Shown: positions 41,985 through 51,815 of the stretch, one piece after another | Layout of the letters: the number at the start of each line of letters is the position of its first letter | Numbering within the stretch: the first letter of the stretch is position 1 | Assembly: GCF_901709675.1 (NCBI RefSeq) | Contig: NC_051087.1 | Location: forward strand, 14,876,067 to 14,940,066 | Source of the DNA: Syngnathus acus | Lineage: Eukaryota; Chordata; Actinopteri; Syngnathiformes; Syngnathidae | Direction of reading: 5' to 3' | DNA length: 64,000 bases | Notes under the pieces: generated by a model | What the model saw: only the letters and a program-made list of their open reading frames with translations | The model's database searches: none | Told to the model about the DNA's origin: nothing | Program-made: the position numbers and the translations under genes

Positions 41985-42365
41985 AGCGCGAAAAATGAAA
42001 AACGGGTCGCGCGAAAAACGGTAAGCGGGAAAGCAATAAGCGCGAAAAACGGTAAGCGGGAAAACGGTAAGCGCAACAAATGGTAAGCGCAAAAAACGGT
42101 AGGCGAGAGAACGATAAACGCGAAAAATGGTAAGCTGGAAAGCAATAAGCGCGAATTTGGTTAAGTGCGAAAAACGGTAAGCGACAAAACGGTTAACGCG
42201 AGAAACGGTAAGCGGGAAAAATGGTACGCGAAAAACAGTAAGCGCGAAAAACGGAAAGCGAGAAAATGGTAAATGCGAAAAAACGGTAAGCAGGATAAGC
42301 GCAAAAAACGATAAGCCCAAAAAAACGATAAGTGCAAAAAACGGTTATTGTGAAAAATGGTAAGA
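41985..42365 (+). repeat. short-unit array of GCGCGAAAAACGGTAA type
   Basis: About 25 diverged units of 13-17 bp. The minus strand has overlapping open frames up to 123 codons that only reflect the repeat (FRAYRF-like strings), so I do not call a gene. Confidence 0.85.
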
Positions 42366-42474
42366 TAAAGTTGGAACATGTCGAAAAAAAAGGATTCCTC
42401 TCCAAAAATCCAGTGGAAAATGAGGATGCTGAGGACAAAGGATACTGCTGCTGGGACGTTGGGGAGTTCTGGAT

Positions 42475-42645
42475 ATCCATCCATTCTACCATCCATCCAT
42501 TTCCTATACCACTTGCCCCCCCTCAAACACACATACAGGGGTCACGGGCTTGCTGGAGCCTCTTCCAGCAGTCATCAGGCAATAGGTGGGAGACACCCTG
42601 AATCGGTTGCCAGCCAAACACAGGGCACACAGAGGTCTGAATAAT
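42475..42645. mobile_element. teleost repeat with ATCCATCC start
   Basis: It begins with ATCCATCC repeats, then CATTTCCTATACCACTTG, GGGTCACGGGCTTGCTGGAG and CACCCTGAATCGGTTGCCAG. This is a common fish LINE/SINE 3' end (reverse orientation). Partial and old. Confidence 0.6.
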
Positions 42646-42855
42646 CTGCATGCAGCAAAATCAACTGCATGTACAAATAATATGCATATGCCTTTGAACT
42701 TGTTACAAATGTAAGGCTGTTTGTGCAATTGTAAAACAGACAGAAATGATGGGCCAGCTCATCCGTTATGCGACATATTTCTCTTCCGCGCCCTCTGCTG
42801 GCAAAAATACATATTGCATCTTGACATAAAGTACACAGGTTTCTTCCTCTAAGTC

Positions 42856-43402
42856 AGGGGTGCTCAAACTTTTTCAGCTTACGAGCTACGTACTTTTAAA
42901 ATGACCAAGTCACAAAGATCTACCCACTACAATAAATAAAATAAATAAATTAATAAATAAATAAAATAATATAGTGCATGTATTTTTGTAACGCACTTAG
43001 AAAATGACATTGTGAGAAATAAGTCCAACTCCCATTCCGTATGAAAGTGATACGTTTTTGGCTTCTTACTTGGTCCAGCAACCCCACTCATTTTTGATGG
43101 TCATAAACTTTCTTTTGTTTAAAAGAAAAAAGCGAGTGCGTGCGTTGATTAGCTTATAAACTTTGGCGCTTTGTGTGCGCGGCGGTTAAACTTGCTGCGG
43201 TGAGGGGTTGTAGTCACTGTCTATTGCGCATGTGCGGTTCACTGTGATTGCCTCCCGACAGGCCTACCTGTATGTCAATCAAGCGATGGGCTGGATTCTA
43301 GCATACAGCAATTTATTTATTTTTTTTTAAACGTCATGCGATCAACCAGTAGTAGCTTGGCGATCGACTGGTCGATCGCGATCGACGTATTGAGCACCCC
43401 TG
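42856..43402. mobile_element. non-autonomous hAT-like element (MITE)
   Basis: The ends CAGGGGTGCTCAAACTTTTT and TATTGAGCACCCCTG are inverted over the outer 12 or so bases. The sequence inside includes GATCGACTGGTCGATCGCGA near the right end. No clear 8-bp target duplication was found (CTCTAAGT vs CTGTACTG), so the copy may be old. Confidence 0.7.
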
Positions 43403-43795
43403 CTGTACTGTATACAATGTACTAACAGACCACCCCCCAGGCTGAAATTACAGTTGTAATTGTGCATTTCAGGCTACGATGCCTGTACGTTGCAATGTGC
43501 GCCTCTCAAAGAATCAAATTAATTCAGCATTAACTACCTACCTCATTATTCTGAATTGGACCCTCCAGAGATTCACTTTACACTTTGCTGCAAATTTGTC
43601 CTAAAAGTTGGTCTTCATTACTTTGATGCATCTGACAAAATATAGCAGTCAAATATTTAAGTAGCACGAAGAGCTATGCTTTCAAACAGAAAATTTAAAC
43701 TCTTCCCAATAAAAAGTGCAACTGCACCCCATCCAACCCCAAACTCTGGCAGAAATCAATGTAGGCAAATGGACAGCATTGGCTAAATAAAATGT
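43403..43795. other. non-coding stretch downstream of the OB-fold-like relic
   Basis: No gene recognised. It follows the stop and polyadenylation-like signal of the minus-strand relic. Confidence 0.4.
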
Positions 43796-46310
43796 TTATT
43801 TACATATTTCCACCACTTCGCCCTGTGAGTACACCACTTTTAGTGGGAGTCTACCACGTGGTATAGTGGGTGGCTCAGTGAAGGTCTTGCTCCACACAGT
43901 CAATGGAATAATCTTTTCTTCCCCCTCCCCATCCACCAACTTGACCTCATCTTCAATCATCAGTCCAATAGCAAAGAATTCTAGAGTTGACTCGCAGACC
44001 TAGTGAATAAAAACACAATTAGGTTTGCTCAGGTGAAAACTGAGAACAATTATATAAATTAAAGGTCCCAAATAAGTCTATAAAGTTAAAGATCAATTCA
44101 TCACAGTCACATCACATGCCATTACTAGCCGGCATTCGTAGTTCGATTTGTTTGGGGAACAAGGCCAAACCAAAGCAAATGAATTGCAATGTTCTATTTA
44201 CTGTTTGTGTTTCAGTTTTTTCCTCATTCATTCAAAAAACTCATTCATTCAAAACAACCTAAACTGATATGAAATTCCGTTTCCATTTTACAGCCTTTTC
44301 TTTACTCACCGATATCTTTGAGTACTGTGTCATGTTCAGAGACGGCCCAAATTCATTCGTCACGGCGTTCAGGTGACTGAATGTATACAAGGCCCCGACC
44401 TTGATTGGGGTCAAGTTGGTCTCCCTCTAAATCGCCACTCTTACCACAGCTTTGTTCTGCAATAGTTTAAAACCAAATATTACTTCAGTATGCATGTGTG
44501 AAGTGCAATAACAGTAAATCGACCGATTGCTTACTTGTTTTACGTAGACGTTGCTCAATGGCACCAACCGGGCCCCACGCACCGACACCATTCTGCTTGG
44601 CTGGTTCTAATTTGGAACAAACAGACATATGATTGTGTTATCCTGCAATGTTAAATGTAAGGGAACACTTTTTTATTTTCAGCAGCAGTGTCCTTCTGGG
44701 CCAACATCTACAAAAGCAAAACTAGCATCCGACCTTGTCACTCATTTAGAAACTTATGCCAATTTGTTGAAGTGTCCAAATTTCCGGTGAGCATAAATCT
44801 AGGGCGCACACGATGCACTTGGCCATCAATACTCCCTCAAAAGTTGAGAATGTACCGCAATATCAGGAAAACACTATGGCGCAAACAAAGATTCCACACT
44901 GATGCAACAACCATACACTGGGAATAATAAAATAATATGTCCAAGAAAGCTCATAACATACAATTCAAAATATATATTTAAACATGCATGTGTGCGTGAA
45001 GTAAACTTACGCTTTGTACATGGCCTTCAATGGTCACCAGGTCCTCAGGAGGGTTCCTGATGACTTCAGTGACAGACGATGGCAATGACGGCGGTAAAAT
45101 GAGCACATAGTGCCTCAGCCTTTAAGGCTTCACTGCACTCTACCTCTGCCCCCATGTAGAGTTTGCTGCTCTTTTGCATAAGGAGCACTTTGGGGGTTCC
45201 CGCCTCAGTCATGAAATTGACGAAAACGTAACTGCTGCCCTCTGTGACTTGGCTAGCCAGATGACTAAAGAGCGTCATCTTGTAAACGCTGGTACCGTCA
45301 CAGAGGGCAACAGTTACATTCTCGTAGTGGCCGTCCATTTCATAGCTAGAAACACCATAATGCTTCCACCCTCTGGCCCGAATCTCCCTCCTCAACGCCA
45401 CCACCTTCGCTGTCATCACTTTTCTCTCCATTCTGAAAGAGAAAGTGACAATCAATAAAGATCCGGAATTTTTTTGATCTTTTTTTTTTTTATTTCCATG
45501 TGATTCCAAGTATGAGAAGAGAATTTCTAAAAATGTGCAAAGTACTTCTCAATCTGCCATATGCATATCCCACTGCAGCATTTGGGGACAAGGTGAAGCA
45601 CTTTGCCTTCACTCGAACGAATTGCAAAAGGGATGACCGAAAGCGGCCAAAGCAACTTTAAATGTTGCTTGTTTTTGTAGCATGTGATTCTACTAATTTT
45701 CCTTTGTTTGTTTGTGTATCCAATTTGATTTTAAACCAGCAATGTTGTTCCTCGTTAACTCTAATTGCAAGCACATGGGTGTGGCGGTGTGCATTTTGTC
45801 CCATTGTGCACACGCGGACAGCAAAAGCCTTGCTCGCGGACTTCGAACGGCCTTTTTACGATATAGCATTAATTTCCACGGGTAAAACAATATAGCAGAT
45901 TTAGAAGTGCCCGTTTATGCTTGTTTTAGAACTTATTTTCTGATCACCTGTTCACTTTCATGCATCTGATGGAGTTAATTCATACCAAATTCATCAGGAT
46001 GTACCTCCGAAAAAAGACCGTTTTGAGAACAGGACAATATTTTTTCGGAGTATAGTAAATGAAACGAGAGGATTTTGGAATACTTGATTAACTTCCTCCC
46101 AGTTGGGAAATGCTAATTTCCATGCCAACACAACAGTCCAGGTTAAAATAATTGATTAATAAATGAACTAACCACATGCCTCACAATGTTTATTGAAAAT
46201 CAAATTTCGAGTTGGAGGGGAGATAGCTGAGAAACCACTTACCTCTGTCGTCAGGTTTGCTCTAATGAGTACAGCTTGGAGTCTCCACCCAATTTTATGC
46301 GTGGTGGAGT
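43796..46310 (-). pseudogene. five-exon gene relic with OB-fold-like exons (RPA70-like?)
   Basis: Minus-strand exons with AG/GT borders: 46243-46310 (probably 5' UTR), 45011-45432, 44535-44606, 44310-44456 and 43796-43999. ATG is at 45429-45431 (MERKVMTAKVVALRREIRAR). Exon 2 encodes beta-rich sequence (YENVTVALCDGTSVYKMTLF, YVFVNFMTEAGTPKVLLMQK). Exons 3-5 join in phase 0 (VTIEGHVQS, NVYVKQ, VGALYTFSHLNAVTNEFGPS). The pattern of strands suggests two OB folds, as in RPA70-type single-strand DNA-binding proteins; this is inference. Lesions: a frame change near 45085 and a TAG in exon 4 (44427-44429) where Trp would fit. AATAAA overlaps the stop. I cannot name the family. Confidence 0.6.
45011..45432 (-). 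pseudogene. exon 2 of the OB-fold-like relic
   Basis: Acceptor CTTTCTCTTTCAG precedes the exon, and donor GTAAGT follows at 45005-45010. It is open from ATG 45431 for about 115 codons, then one extra base near 45085 shifts the frame. The sequence after the shift (SSVTEVIRNPPEDLVTIEGH) reads on in phase 0 to the donor, so the shift is a secondary lesion. Confidence 0.6.
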
Positions 46311-46437
46311 CTAAAAAAAAAGATGTTTTGTCGTAGCGTCAAAACTTTATTAGTTACACAGATAACACTGACAACTCAACACATCCCTATAAATTCATCT
46401 GAAATGTGATTATACCATTGGGGGAACATGCTACAGC

Positions 46438-46750
46438 AGGGGTGGGCAAACTTTTTGACTCGCGGGCCAGAATGGGTTCAAAAATTTGACAGAGGGGCTG
46501 GGCCAGGAGCATTTGAACACGCAATGTAATTGATTAAACCTGGGGATTGAAATGTGTGAAAAACAGACACAATTGAAGGTGCACATTTAAAGAACTCAAA
46601 CGGAAACTGGAAAAAGATCAACATTCAGAGCATATTATTACCCAACGAAAGAAAGGGGTCTTTAAATTGAGAGCGATGTGCAGCACGTTAATTAAGCTAC
46701 TGTAATAATAATAATATTATTATATTATTTTTTATTTTACTGGTTCTTTT
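46438..46750. mobile_element. hAT-type left end and AT-rich remnant
   Basis: It starts CAGGGGTGGGCAAACTTTTT GAC with GCGGGCC, the end of the family at 23528 and 33904. The right end was not found; the remnant ends in TAATAATAATATTATTATAT sequence. A Penelope-like element borders it. Confidence 0.6.
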
Positions 46751-46804
46751 CGCTGTACTGTACTTGTGTTGTACATTGACAATAAATTTGAATCTAATCT
46801 AATC
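46751..46804 (+). mobile_element. short LINE/SINE 3' tail inside a Penelope end
   Basis: CGCTGTACTGTACTTGTG... ends ACAATAAATTTGAATCTAAT with an AATCT repeat. It splits the sequence ACTGGTTCTTTT / TATCACAGACAAATT that is continuous at 49541-49568. Confidence 0.6.
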
Positions 46805-46840
46805 TTTTATCACAGACAAATTATTTAGGTTGATTTACCT

Positions 46841-46874
46841 GTCATGTTTCAGTGTGTACTTCCGCCTTCATCAG
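46841..46874 (-). ncRNA. degenerate hammerhead motif (Penelope 3' end)
   Basis: It keeps CTGATGA and GAAAC, but stem II is broken (GGCGG opposite CACACT) and the final triplet is GAC instead of GTC. Probably inactive. Confidence 0.5.
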
Positions 46875-46975
46875 AGTGTCACTGGTGAAGTTGTGACGCG
46901 CCTTTATCAGCTGATGAATGAAGGTGTGGCTCACCTGTCAGATTTGACAGGTGAGTCACGCCCTCTGCTGTCCGT

Positions 46976-47566
46976 TCACCCCTCCAGAATGCTGCTCCAG
47001 GTGGTAGAGAGCATGAAAGCTCCCTCGTCTCTGTTGATGGTCCTCGGGCCCCGCTTGCGGAACTCGATGGCCTCCCTGATCCAACGCTGATGTTTGTTTT
47101 CTTCGGTGCGGATGACTCTGGCCTTTTCCCAGTCCATGATGTGATTCTCTCTTTTGCAGTGGTCGGTGATGGCTGACTTGTAGTGTTCTTGTTCTACTTG
47201 TTGTTTTATTGCTCTTGTTTGTCTTGTTGCTGTCTCCTTGTCACACTCCTTGTGTTCTGTTTTTCTTGTAATGAAGTTCCTCCCTGTCTCCCCGATGTAT
47301 GATTTATTGCATGATCTGCATGGGATCTCGTATATGGAGTTGCATTTGTTTTCCGGGTGGATTCTGTCCTTTGGGTGAACCAGTATCTGACGGAGTATTG
47401 TGTGTGGTTTGACAGGTGTGTTAATGTTGTATTTTCTCATGGTTCTTTGGATGCGTTCCGTAATCCCTCTCACGTACGGCAACGTCACCATTCCTCTGTG
47501 TTCTTGTTTATTTGTTTGTTTTTTCTTTCCTCCCTGTGTTGTTTTTGTTTTTGACCTTTCCTGCAC
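46976..47566 (-). CDS. Penelope-like GIY-YIG endonuclease domain
   Basis: A 196-residue frame. After a basic linker it shows ILRQILVHPKDRIHPENKCN, then SIYEIPCRSCNKSYIGETGR, the GIY-YIG-type motif with two Cys, then NFITRKTEHKECDKETATRQ. SAITDHCKRENHIMDWEKAR follows, with the region around RKRGPRTINRDEGAFML holding the conserved Glu. It would nick DNA for target-primed reverse transcription. It is in a different frame from the RT upstream (frame shift near 47510-47560), so the intact element must have been continuous. Ends at 46976. Confidence 0.85.
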   Translation of the reverse strand: MQERSKTKTTQGGKKKQTNKQEHRGMVTLPYVRGITERIQRTMRKYNINTPVKPHTILRQILVHPKDRIHPENKCNSIYEIPCRSCNKSYIGETGRNFITRKTEHKECDKETATRQTRAIKQQVEQEHYKSAITDHCKRENHIMDWEKARVIRTEENKHQRWIREAIEFRKRGPRTINRDEGAFMLSTTWSSILEG

Positions 47567-48596
47567 CTTTAGTTATTGCCCATTGTGGATACTGACATCT
47601 TTTAAGTGCATGTTGTATGAGTTTTTCTTCCTGTGCTCTTTCCTCCGGGTCCGTGATTATTGTGCGTTCGTGTAATGTTCTGACTACAGACAGTTTATGT
47701 ATAGTGGGGTGTTCAGATGTCCAGAGGAGGTATTGGTCGGTGTGTGTGGGTTTTCTGTGTACTTTTATTTTGATATCTCCGTTGTCTGTGTGGTGTATGT
47801 TGATGTCTAGAAAGGCTATGGATCGATCTGTTTCCTCTTCGTGAGTGAATTTGATATTGCCGGTGGTGTCTATGGTGTTGAGATGGTCTGTGAGGTGTTG
47901 TGTATGTCCTGTTTTTACTTTTTCCAGAATGTCATCTACGTAGCGTTTCCATAATGTGGGTTTGTATATGTCCGGGGCTGTTGAGAGTGCTTTCTGTTCC
48001 AAGTCCTCCATGAAAAAGCTGCACAGGATGGCAGAAAGTGGGTCTCCCATGGGGAATCCTTCTTTTTGTCTGTAAATTGTGTTCCTGTATTGGAAGTATG
48101 TGGAAGTGGCGATGAAATCGAGGAGTTGAGTGATGACCTGTACACTTAAATTTGTGCGTTTCTTGAGTGTCCTGTCTGCTAATGATCTGTCGTGTACTAT
48201 GTGTATGGTGGCCTGTGTGGGTGTTTTTGTGAAGAATGAAATGACATCATGTGATATGAACATTTCATCTTTCTGTACTTTTATGTGGGTGAGTTCTGTG
48301 GCGAGTTGTTTTGAGTTTTTGCAGTGTTGATCTGTGAGTCCTAGTAGTGGTTTTATTATTTCTGTGAGTGCTTTTGAAAGGTTGTAGGTAACTGATCCTA
48401 TGCTGTCTACAATGGGGCGGAGAGGTGTACCTGGTTTATGGATTTTTGGCGTGCCATAGATCCTGGGGATGATGTTTGCTGTGGGTACTAAGTGATTGTA
48501 TGACTGTTTGTCTATTATTTTCAATAAGTAGTGGTTTAAGTAATGCTTTGAGTTTTTTTTCTTGTCTTCTGTTGGGTCTTTTTTTAACCACTTCAT
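47508..48596 (-). CDS. Penelope-like reverse transcriptase
   Basis: A 362-residue frame. The fingers have IPRIYGTPKIHKPGTPLRPI (RT2a-type KIHK motif), then TYNLSKALTEIIKPLLG. The palm has DEMFISHDVISFFTKTPTQA, EGFPMGDPLSAILCSFFMED and the catalytic KRYVDDILEK. After the palm are RSIAFLDINIHHTDNGDIKI and KVHRKPTHTDQYLLWTSEHP. VISFFTKTP corresponds to the usual V.SLFTN.P motif. The RT is otherwise well preserved, but the frame is not continuous with the N-terminus or endonuclease. Confidence 0.88.
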   Translation of the reverse strand: MKWLKKDPTEDKKKNSKHYLNHYLLKIIDKQSYNHLVPTANIIPRIYGTPKIHKPGTPLRPIVDSIGSVTYNLSKALTEIIKPLLGLTDQHCKNSKQLATELTHIKVQKDEMFISHDVISFFTKTPTQATIHIVHDRSLADRTLKKRTNLSVQVITQLLDFIATSTYFQYRNTIYRQKEGFPMGDPLSAILCSFFMEDLEQKALSTAPDIYKPTLWKRYVDDILEKVKTGHTQHLTDHLNTIDTTGNIKFTHEEETDRSIAFLDINIHHTDNGDIKIKVHRKPTHTDQYLLWTSEHPTIHKLSVVRTLHERTIITDPEERAQEEKLIQHALKRCQYPQWAITKGAGKVKNKNNTGRKEKTNK

Positions 48597-48840
48597 AGGT
48601 GTCGTCCTGTAGTAACTGTCGCATCTCTTCTTCGTAAGTGTCTGTGTCCATGATTACTGTTGTTCTGTCTTTGTCTGCTGGGAGGATTGTGATGTCTTTA
48701 TTTTTTGCTAGTGTATTCATCGCTCTTGCTTTCTGTTTGGTAACATTGCCGGGTGGTGATTTAGCCATTTTTAGTATACCTGCAATTTCATTACGTAGTG
48801 CTGCTTTCTGTCCTGGATTGTGTATTTTTTCGCATGCCAA
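48436..48840 (-). pseudogene. Penelope-like N-terminal region, part 2
   Basis: A 134-residue frame: LAKNKDITILPADKDRTTVI and TDTYEEEMRQLLQDDTYEVV, the segment that precedes the RT in Penelope-like elements. It overlaps the RT frame through a frame change near 48560-48600. Confidence 0.75.
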
Positions 48841-49141
48841 CTCCGTGGCTAAAATGAAATCCTCGTGGGGTATGTTTTTGGGTGTGATCGCGGAGTTGAG
48901 TCCTTAGCCAGTATGCTGCGTTCTGCCTGTGTGAGTTTGTGACGTGACATTTTGTGAATCCATTTGTCGATGTGTGTGCGGTCCGGTTGTGTCTTCTTTT
49001 TTTGTGCGATGAGTCTGTCTAATTTTCGGATGTGTCATTTTTTTGGGGCGGTAAATTCCTGTTTGTGTATGCTATCCAAGTGTCCGTGTAGTGTTGTTGC
49101 CGTGTTATGGTCCAGGGAATACCGGTGTTTGAACTGCTCAG

Positions 49142-49420
49142 TCAGTCGCTGTAGATGTTGTTGAGTTTGTTGGTTGTGCATCGTATCCGTTCTTTGACCA
49201 GAGTCATCCGCACTCTCCTGATAATCCTCTCCGCGTTCCTGGTTGGTATCGGGTTCTTGACTGTCAGGCTGGCCGGCGTTACCTCTTCATCCCGGCAGCG
49301 TTGGTTGAACCTCAGGTGGTTCCAGTAGCGAGCCCGTTTCTTCGTCAGCTTTTCCAGGAGGTGAAATTCCTTGACGCATTTCTCTCCGTAACTTTCTCGT
49401 AATAGCTGTACTACGTTCAC
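49142..49420 (-). pseudogene. Penelope-like N-terminal region, part 1
   Basis: A 92-residue frame (VKEFHLLEKLTKKRARYWNH, NAERIIRRVRMTLVKERIRC), basic and helical, in the position of the Penelope N-terminus. Frameshifts between 48840 and 49142 separate it from part 2. Confidence 0.55.
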
Positions 49421-49470
49421 TACTTCACTGGTTCTTTTATATCAAAAAATTATTTTAGGTGTATTTACCT

Positions 49471-49504
49471 GACATGTTTCGGCGGGCTCTTCCGCCTTCA
49501 TCAG
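49471..49504 (-). ncRNA. hammerhead ribozyme-like motif (Penelope 5' end)
   Basis: Minus strand: CTGATGA, stem II GGCGG/CCGCC with a 6-nt loop, GAAAC and ATGTC. The core is complete and stem II is perfect over five pairs. It is the best preserved hammerhead of this element. Confidence 0.65.
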
Positions 49505-49586
49505 AGTCTACGTTCATTTTGTCTTCACTTATAGATTATTTTACTGGTTCTTTTATCACAGACAAATTATGTAGGTTGATTTACCT

Positions 49587-49620
49587 GACATGTTTCGGCG
49601 TGTACTTCCGCCTTCATCAG
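49587..49620 (-). ncRNA. hammerhead ribozyme-like motif (second Penelope 5' repeat)
   Basis: Minus strand: CTGATGA, stem II GGCG/CGCC with a larger loop, GAAAC and ATGTC. The core is complete. It lies about 80 bp from the previous motif, in a tandem terminal repeat. Confidence 0.6.
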
Positions 49621-49829
49621 AGTGTCACTGGTGTAGTTGTGACACGTCTTTATCAGCTGATGAATGAAGGCGTGGCTCACCTGTCAGATTTGACAGGTGA
49701 GTCAAATCTCAGCATTCTGGAGGGGTGAACGGACAGCAGAGGGCGTGACTCACCTGTCAAATCTTTTTTCCCCTCATCTTTATTGTTTGGGAACATAAGT
49801 GTCGTTGTTCGTTTCATTCACAAGTCCAA

Positions 49830-50690
49830 TTTGTCAGGCGGCTTTGTCACCCGACCAAATCTGGTAACAGTCCCTGTAGGTCAGAGGTGACTTCTGTTTC
49901 TTCTGAGTAGACGCCTGTCGGTCTCTGCCACATAATACCTCGGCGTGTTGGCTGATCTGATGACAGCTCCTGTGGTTCTCTCAGTGGTAATCCAAACATT
50001 TTGACCAGCAGTCAGTTGTGGGAGGGGTCTTGAACGGTGTCTCAGGATGTAGTTTGTGGCCTGCCTAATCCTCTTTTTTTTTCTCCTTTATGCGAAAGGC
50101 CTGCAGGTCTGGCCACTTAGGATCCAGCTTGGCTGCTGATTGTGGTAGAGATGTACGTAGGTTTCTTCCCATCAGCAGCTGTGCTGGTGAGAATCTGTGT
50201 GCCAACGGGGTGGACCTGTAGGCCAGTAGCGCTCTGCTGTGGTCGCTGTCTTTTTTCCACAAGTCTTTGATGGTCCGTACCGTGCCTTCCGCCTCCCCTT
50301 TTTGCCTGAGAGTAGCGGGGGCTGCTTGTGATATGTGTGAAGTTGTTCTCTTTCGCAAACTCCCTGAACACTGATGATGAAAACTGGGGCCCGTTGTCCG
50401 ATACCACAATCTCTGCAGTCCCATGCCTGGCGAAGACCTCTTTAATAGCTCTGATCGTCACTTCAGCCGAAATGCTTTTGAACTCTGCTATTTCAATGTA
50501 TCTTGAGAAATAGTCTCTGATCAACAAGTTGGACCACTCGAACAGATCCATTCCAATCCTTTGCCACGGGCGGTCCGGCAGGGGAGTAGGCAGCAGTGGT
50601 TCTTTGAGCTATGATCTGTGTGTATGACGTATTCCACAACTTTCCACCAGGTGCCCTGTCTGGGCGGAGATGCCCGGTCACCAGACCGTT
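49830..50690 (-). pseudogene. Gypsy integrase
   Basis: From the right: ESCGIRHTHRSLKEPLLPTP (half of the HHCC finger), then RPWQRIGMDLFEWSNLLIRD, YFSRYIEIAEFKSISAEVTI, VVSDNGPQFSSSVFREFAKE (core Asp and Asn), THITSSPRYSQA, ALLAYRSTPLAHRFSPAQLL, and LPQSAAKLDPKWPD. The C-terminal beta part continues to about 49830. A frame change near 50290-50310 lies just before the catalytic Glu region. It is dead. Confidence 0.85.
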
Positions 50691-51400
50691 CTCGGGGTAG
50701 TCCTCATATTTAATGTGATAGATGACGTCCTCTTCAGTGTAGTCCGTCTGCGATGTGGAGGCTTCGTTGCTCTCTGAGTCAGGGATGAGAATTTTCCGCG
50801 GATTATCGTGTTTTTTTCCGTCGAAAGTATTTTCATGAATGGTCGCCCCACCTTGTTCTTGATGGGTCCTTTTGGGGTGCGCGTCACGTTTTCTACACAG
50901 GCTTCAAACCAGGCGCCCACGGTCACGTCCCTGCAGTCTACTAGCTGATTAATTTTGTATTTCCCGATTCCCGGATCCACTAGCGTGTTCTTGCTGGATG
51001 TCAGCGGTTGGGTGTCGCACATGGGACTCTAAGGCTTGATGCCATTTTTTGTGCTAGCTGAGTTATTAGGGGCAATGGCGTCCGGCTTGCTCTCGTCGGC
51101 AGTCTGTGTCGTTGCGATCATTGTCTTTATCGGGGGTCCTTGGCCAGAGGCCTGTCCGGAGGATCTGTTTGGGAGCAAATCAGCAGCTGGACAATGTCAT
51201 TGAGACCCACATTATAATCTAATATTGTGTGGCCATCTTCCATCCGCTTGCCCCGGTAGAAGAGGCGCTGTTCCTGTGGGCTCACATTGAAGATGTCCCG
51301 TATTTTCACGCGGAGGGTCTCGATGTTGGTCAGCCTGGAGAGATCGTCCACGGTTCGGGTCTCCTTGCGGACCTGGATCACACATCGTTGCGCCGCCCCT
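50690..51400 (-). pseudogene. uhrf1: UHRF1-like segment (ubiquitin-like domain and tandem-Tudor start)
   Basis: UHRF1 is a nuclear E3 ligase that links hemimethylated DNA and H3K9 methylation to maintenance DNA methylation. Here 51127-51381 encodes the N-terminal ubiquitin-like domain ([50 protein letters not shown]). It begins just after an ATG with one extra base relative to a Met-Trp-Ile start. 50678-51022 encodes the first Tudor part (YKINQLVDCRDVTVGAWFEA, CVENVTRTPKG), and after a frame change DVIYHIKYEDYPENG. It then stops abruptly at Gypsy integrase. No intron was recognised between the two domains, so it may be cDNA-derived. UHRF2 is the alternative parent. Confidence 0.8.
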
Positions 51401-51484
51401 GTTTTTAATACGTCTCAACAAAAATGAGCGGTTGAATGTTATTCTGTGGAGAATGTTGAGTCCTGAAAAAGGGGGTGCGGTGGT

Positions 51485-51815
51485 TCAGACTGACACAATC
51501 CGAGTCTCTATCGCGCTTTTTCCGCAGCAGAGGCAAAAAACATCGGCCATCGGTGTGTGCTTTCCGACGTAGTGCTGCTCAAATGCTGCTTTAACAGTCG
51601 CATATTTCTTTTTATTAGCCTCAGTTAATGGCAAAACTGCGAGCGCATTATCCGCTGCATCTGCCATTGCATACAGGAGTGAAATCACCTGGTATTCTTC
51701 CTCCCTGTTGTCAAGAGCCGTTGCGATGCGGAACCTCTCGAATCTGCGGATCCACCGCGGCCATTCTGGAGGGGTTGAAAAGTCAAATGGGTCTGGGGGT
51801 GGCAGTTAGGTTGAT
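51485..51815 (-). pseudogene. Gypsy gag fragment
   Basis: LPPPDPFDFSTPPEWPRWIR, then RFERFRIATALDNREEEYQV, ISLLYAMADAADNALAVLPL and KYATVKAAFEQHYVGKH. This is the N-terminal capsid of K02A2.6-like fish Gypsy elements. A stop follows at 51485. The rest of gag is lost at the junction with the UHRF1-like segment. Confidence 0.8.

Larger units (their letters stand above)
46805..49760 (-). mobile_element. Penelope-like element with terminal repeats
   Basis: Minus-strand element with an N-terminal region, RT and GIY-YIG. Related terminal sequences lie at 46808-46975 (3' side) and at 49430-49520 and 49541-49705 (5' side), the arrangement of Penelope pseudo-LTRs. The terminal copies carry hammerhead cores and a 9-bp palindrome (CACCTGTCA...TGACAGGTG). 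Coding frames are shifted several times, so the copy is dead. Confidence 0.88.

Noticed and set aside
41963-42532. Overlapping minus-strand frames rich in FRAYRF/LPFFAL
   Set aside because: They only translate the short-unit GCGCGAAAAACGGTAA array.
44688-44927. 79-codon plus-strand frame inside the OB-fold-like relic
   Set aside because: It is antisense to an intron of the minus-strand relic and has no domain.
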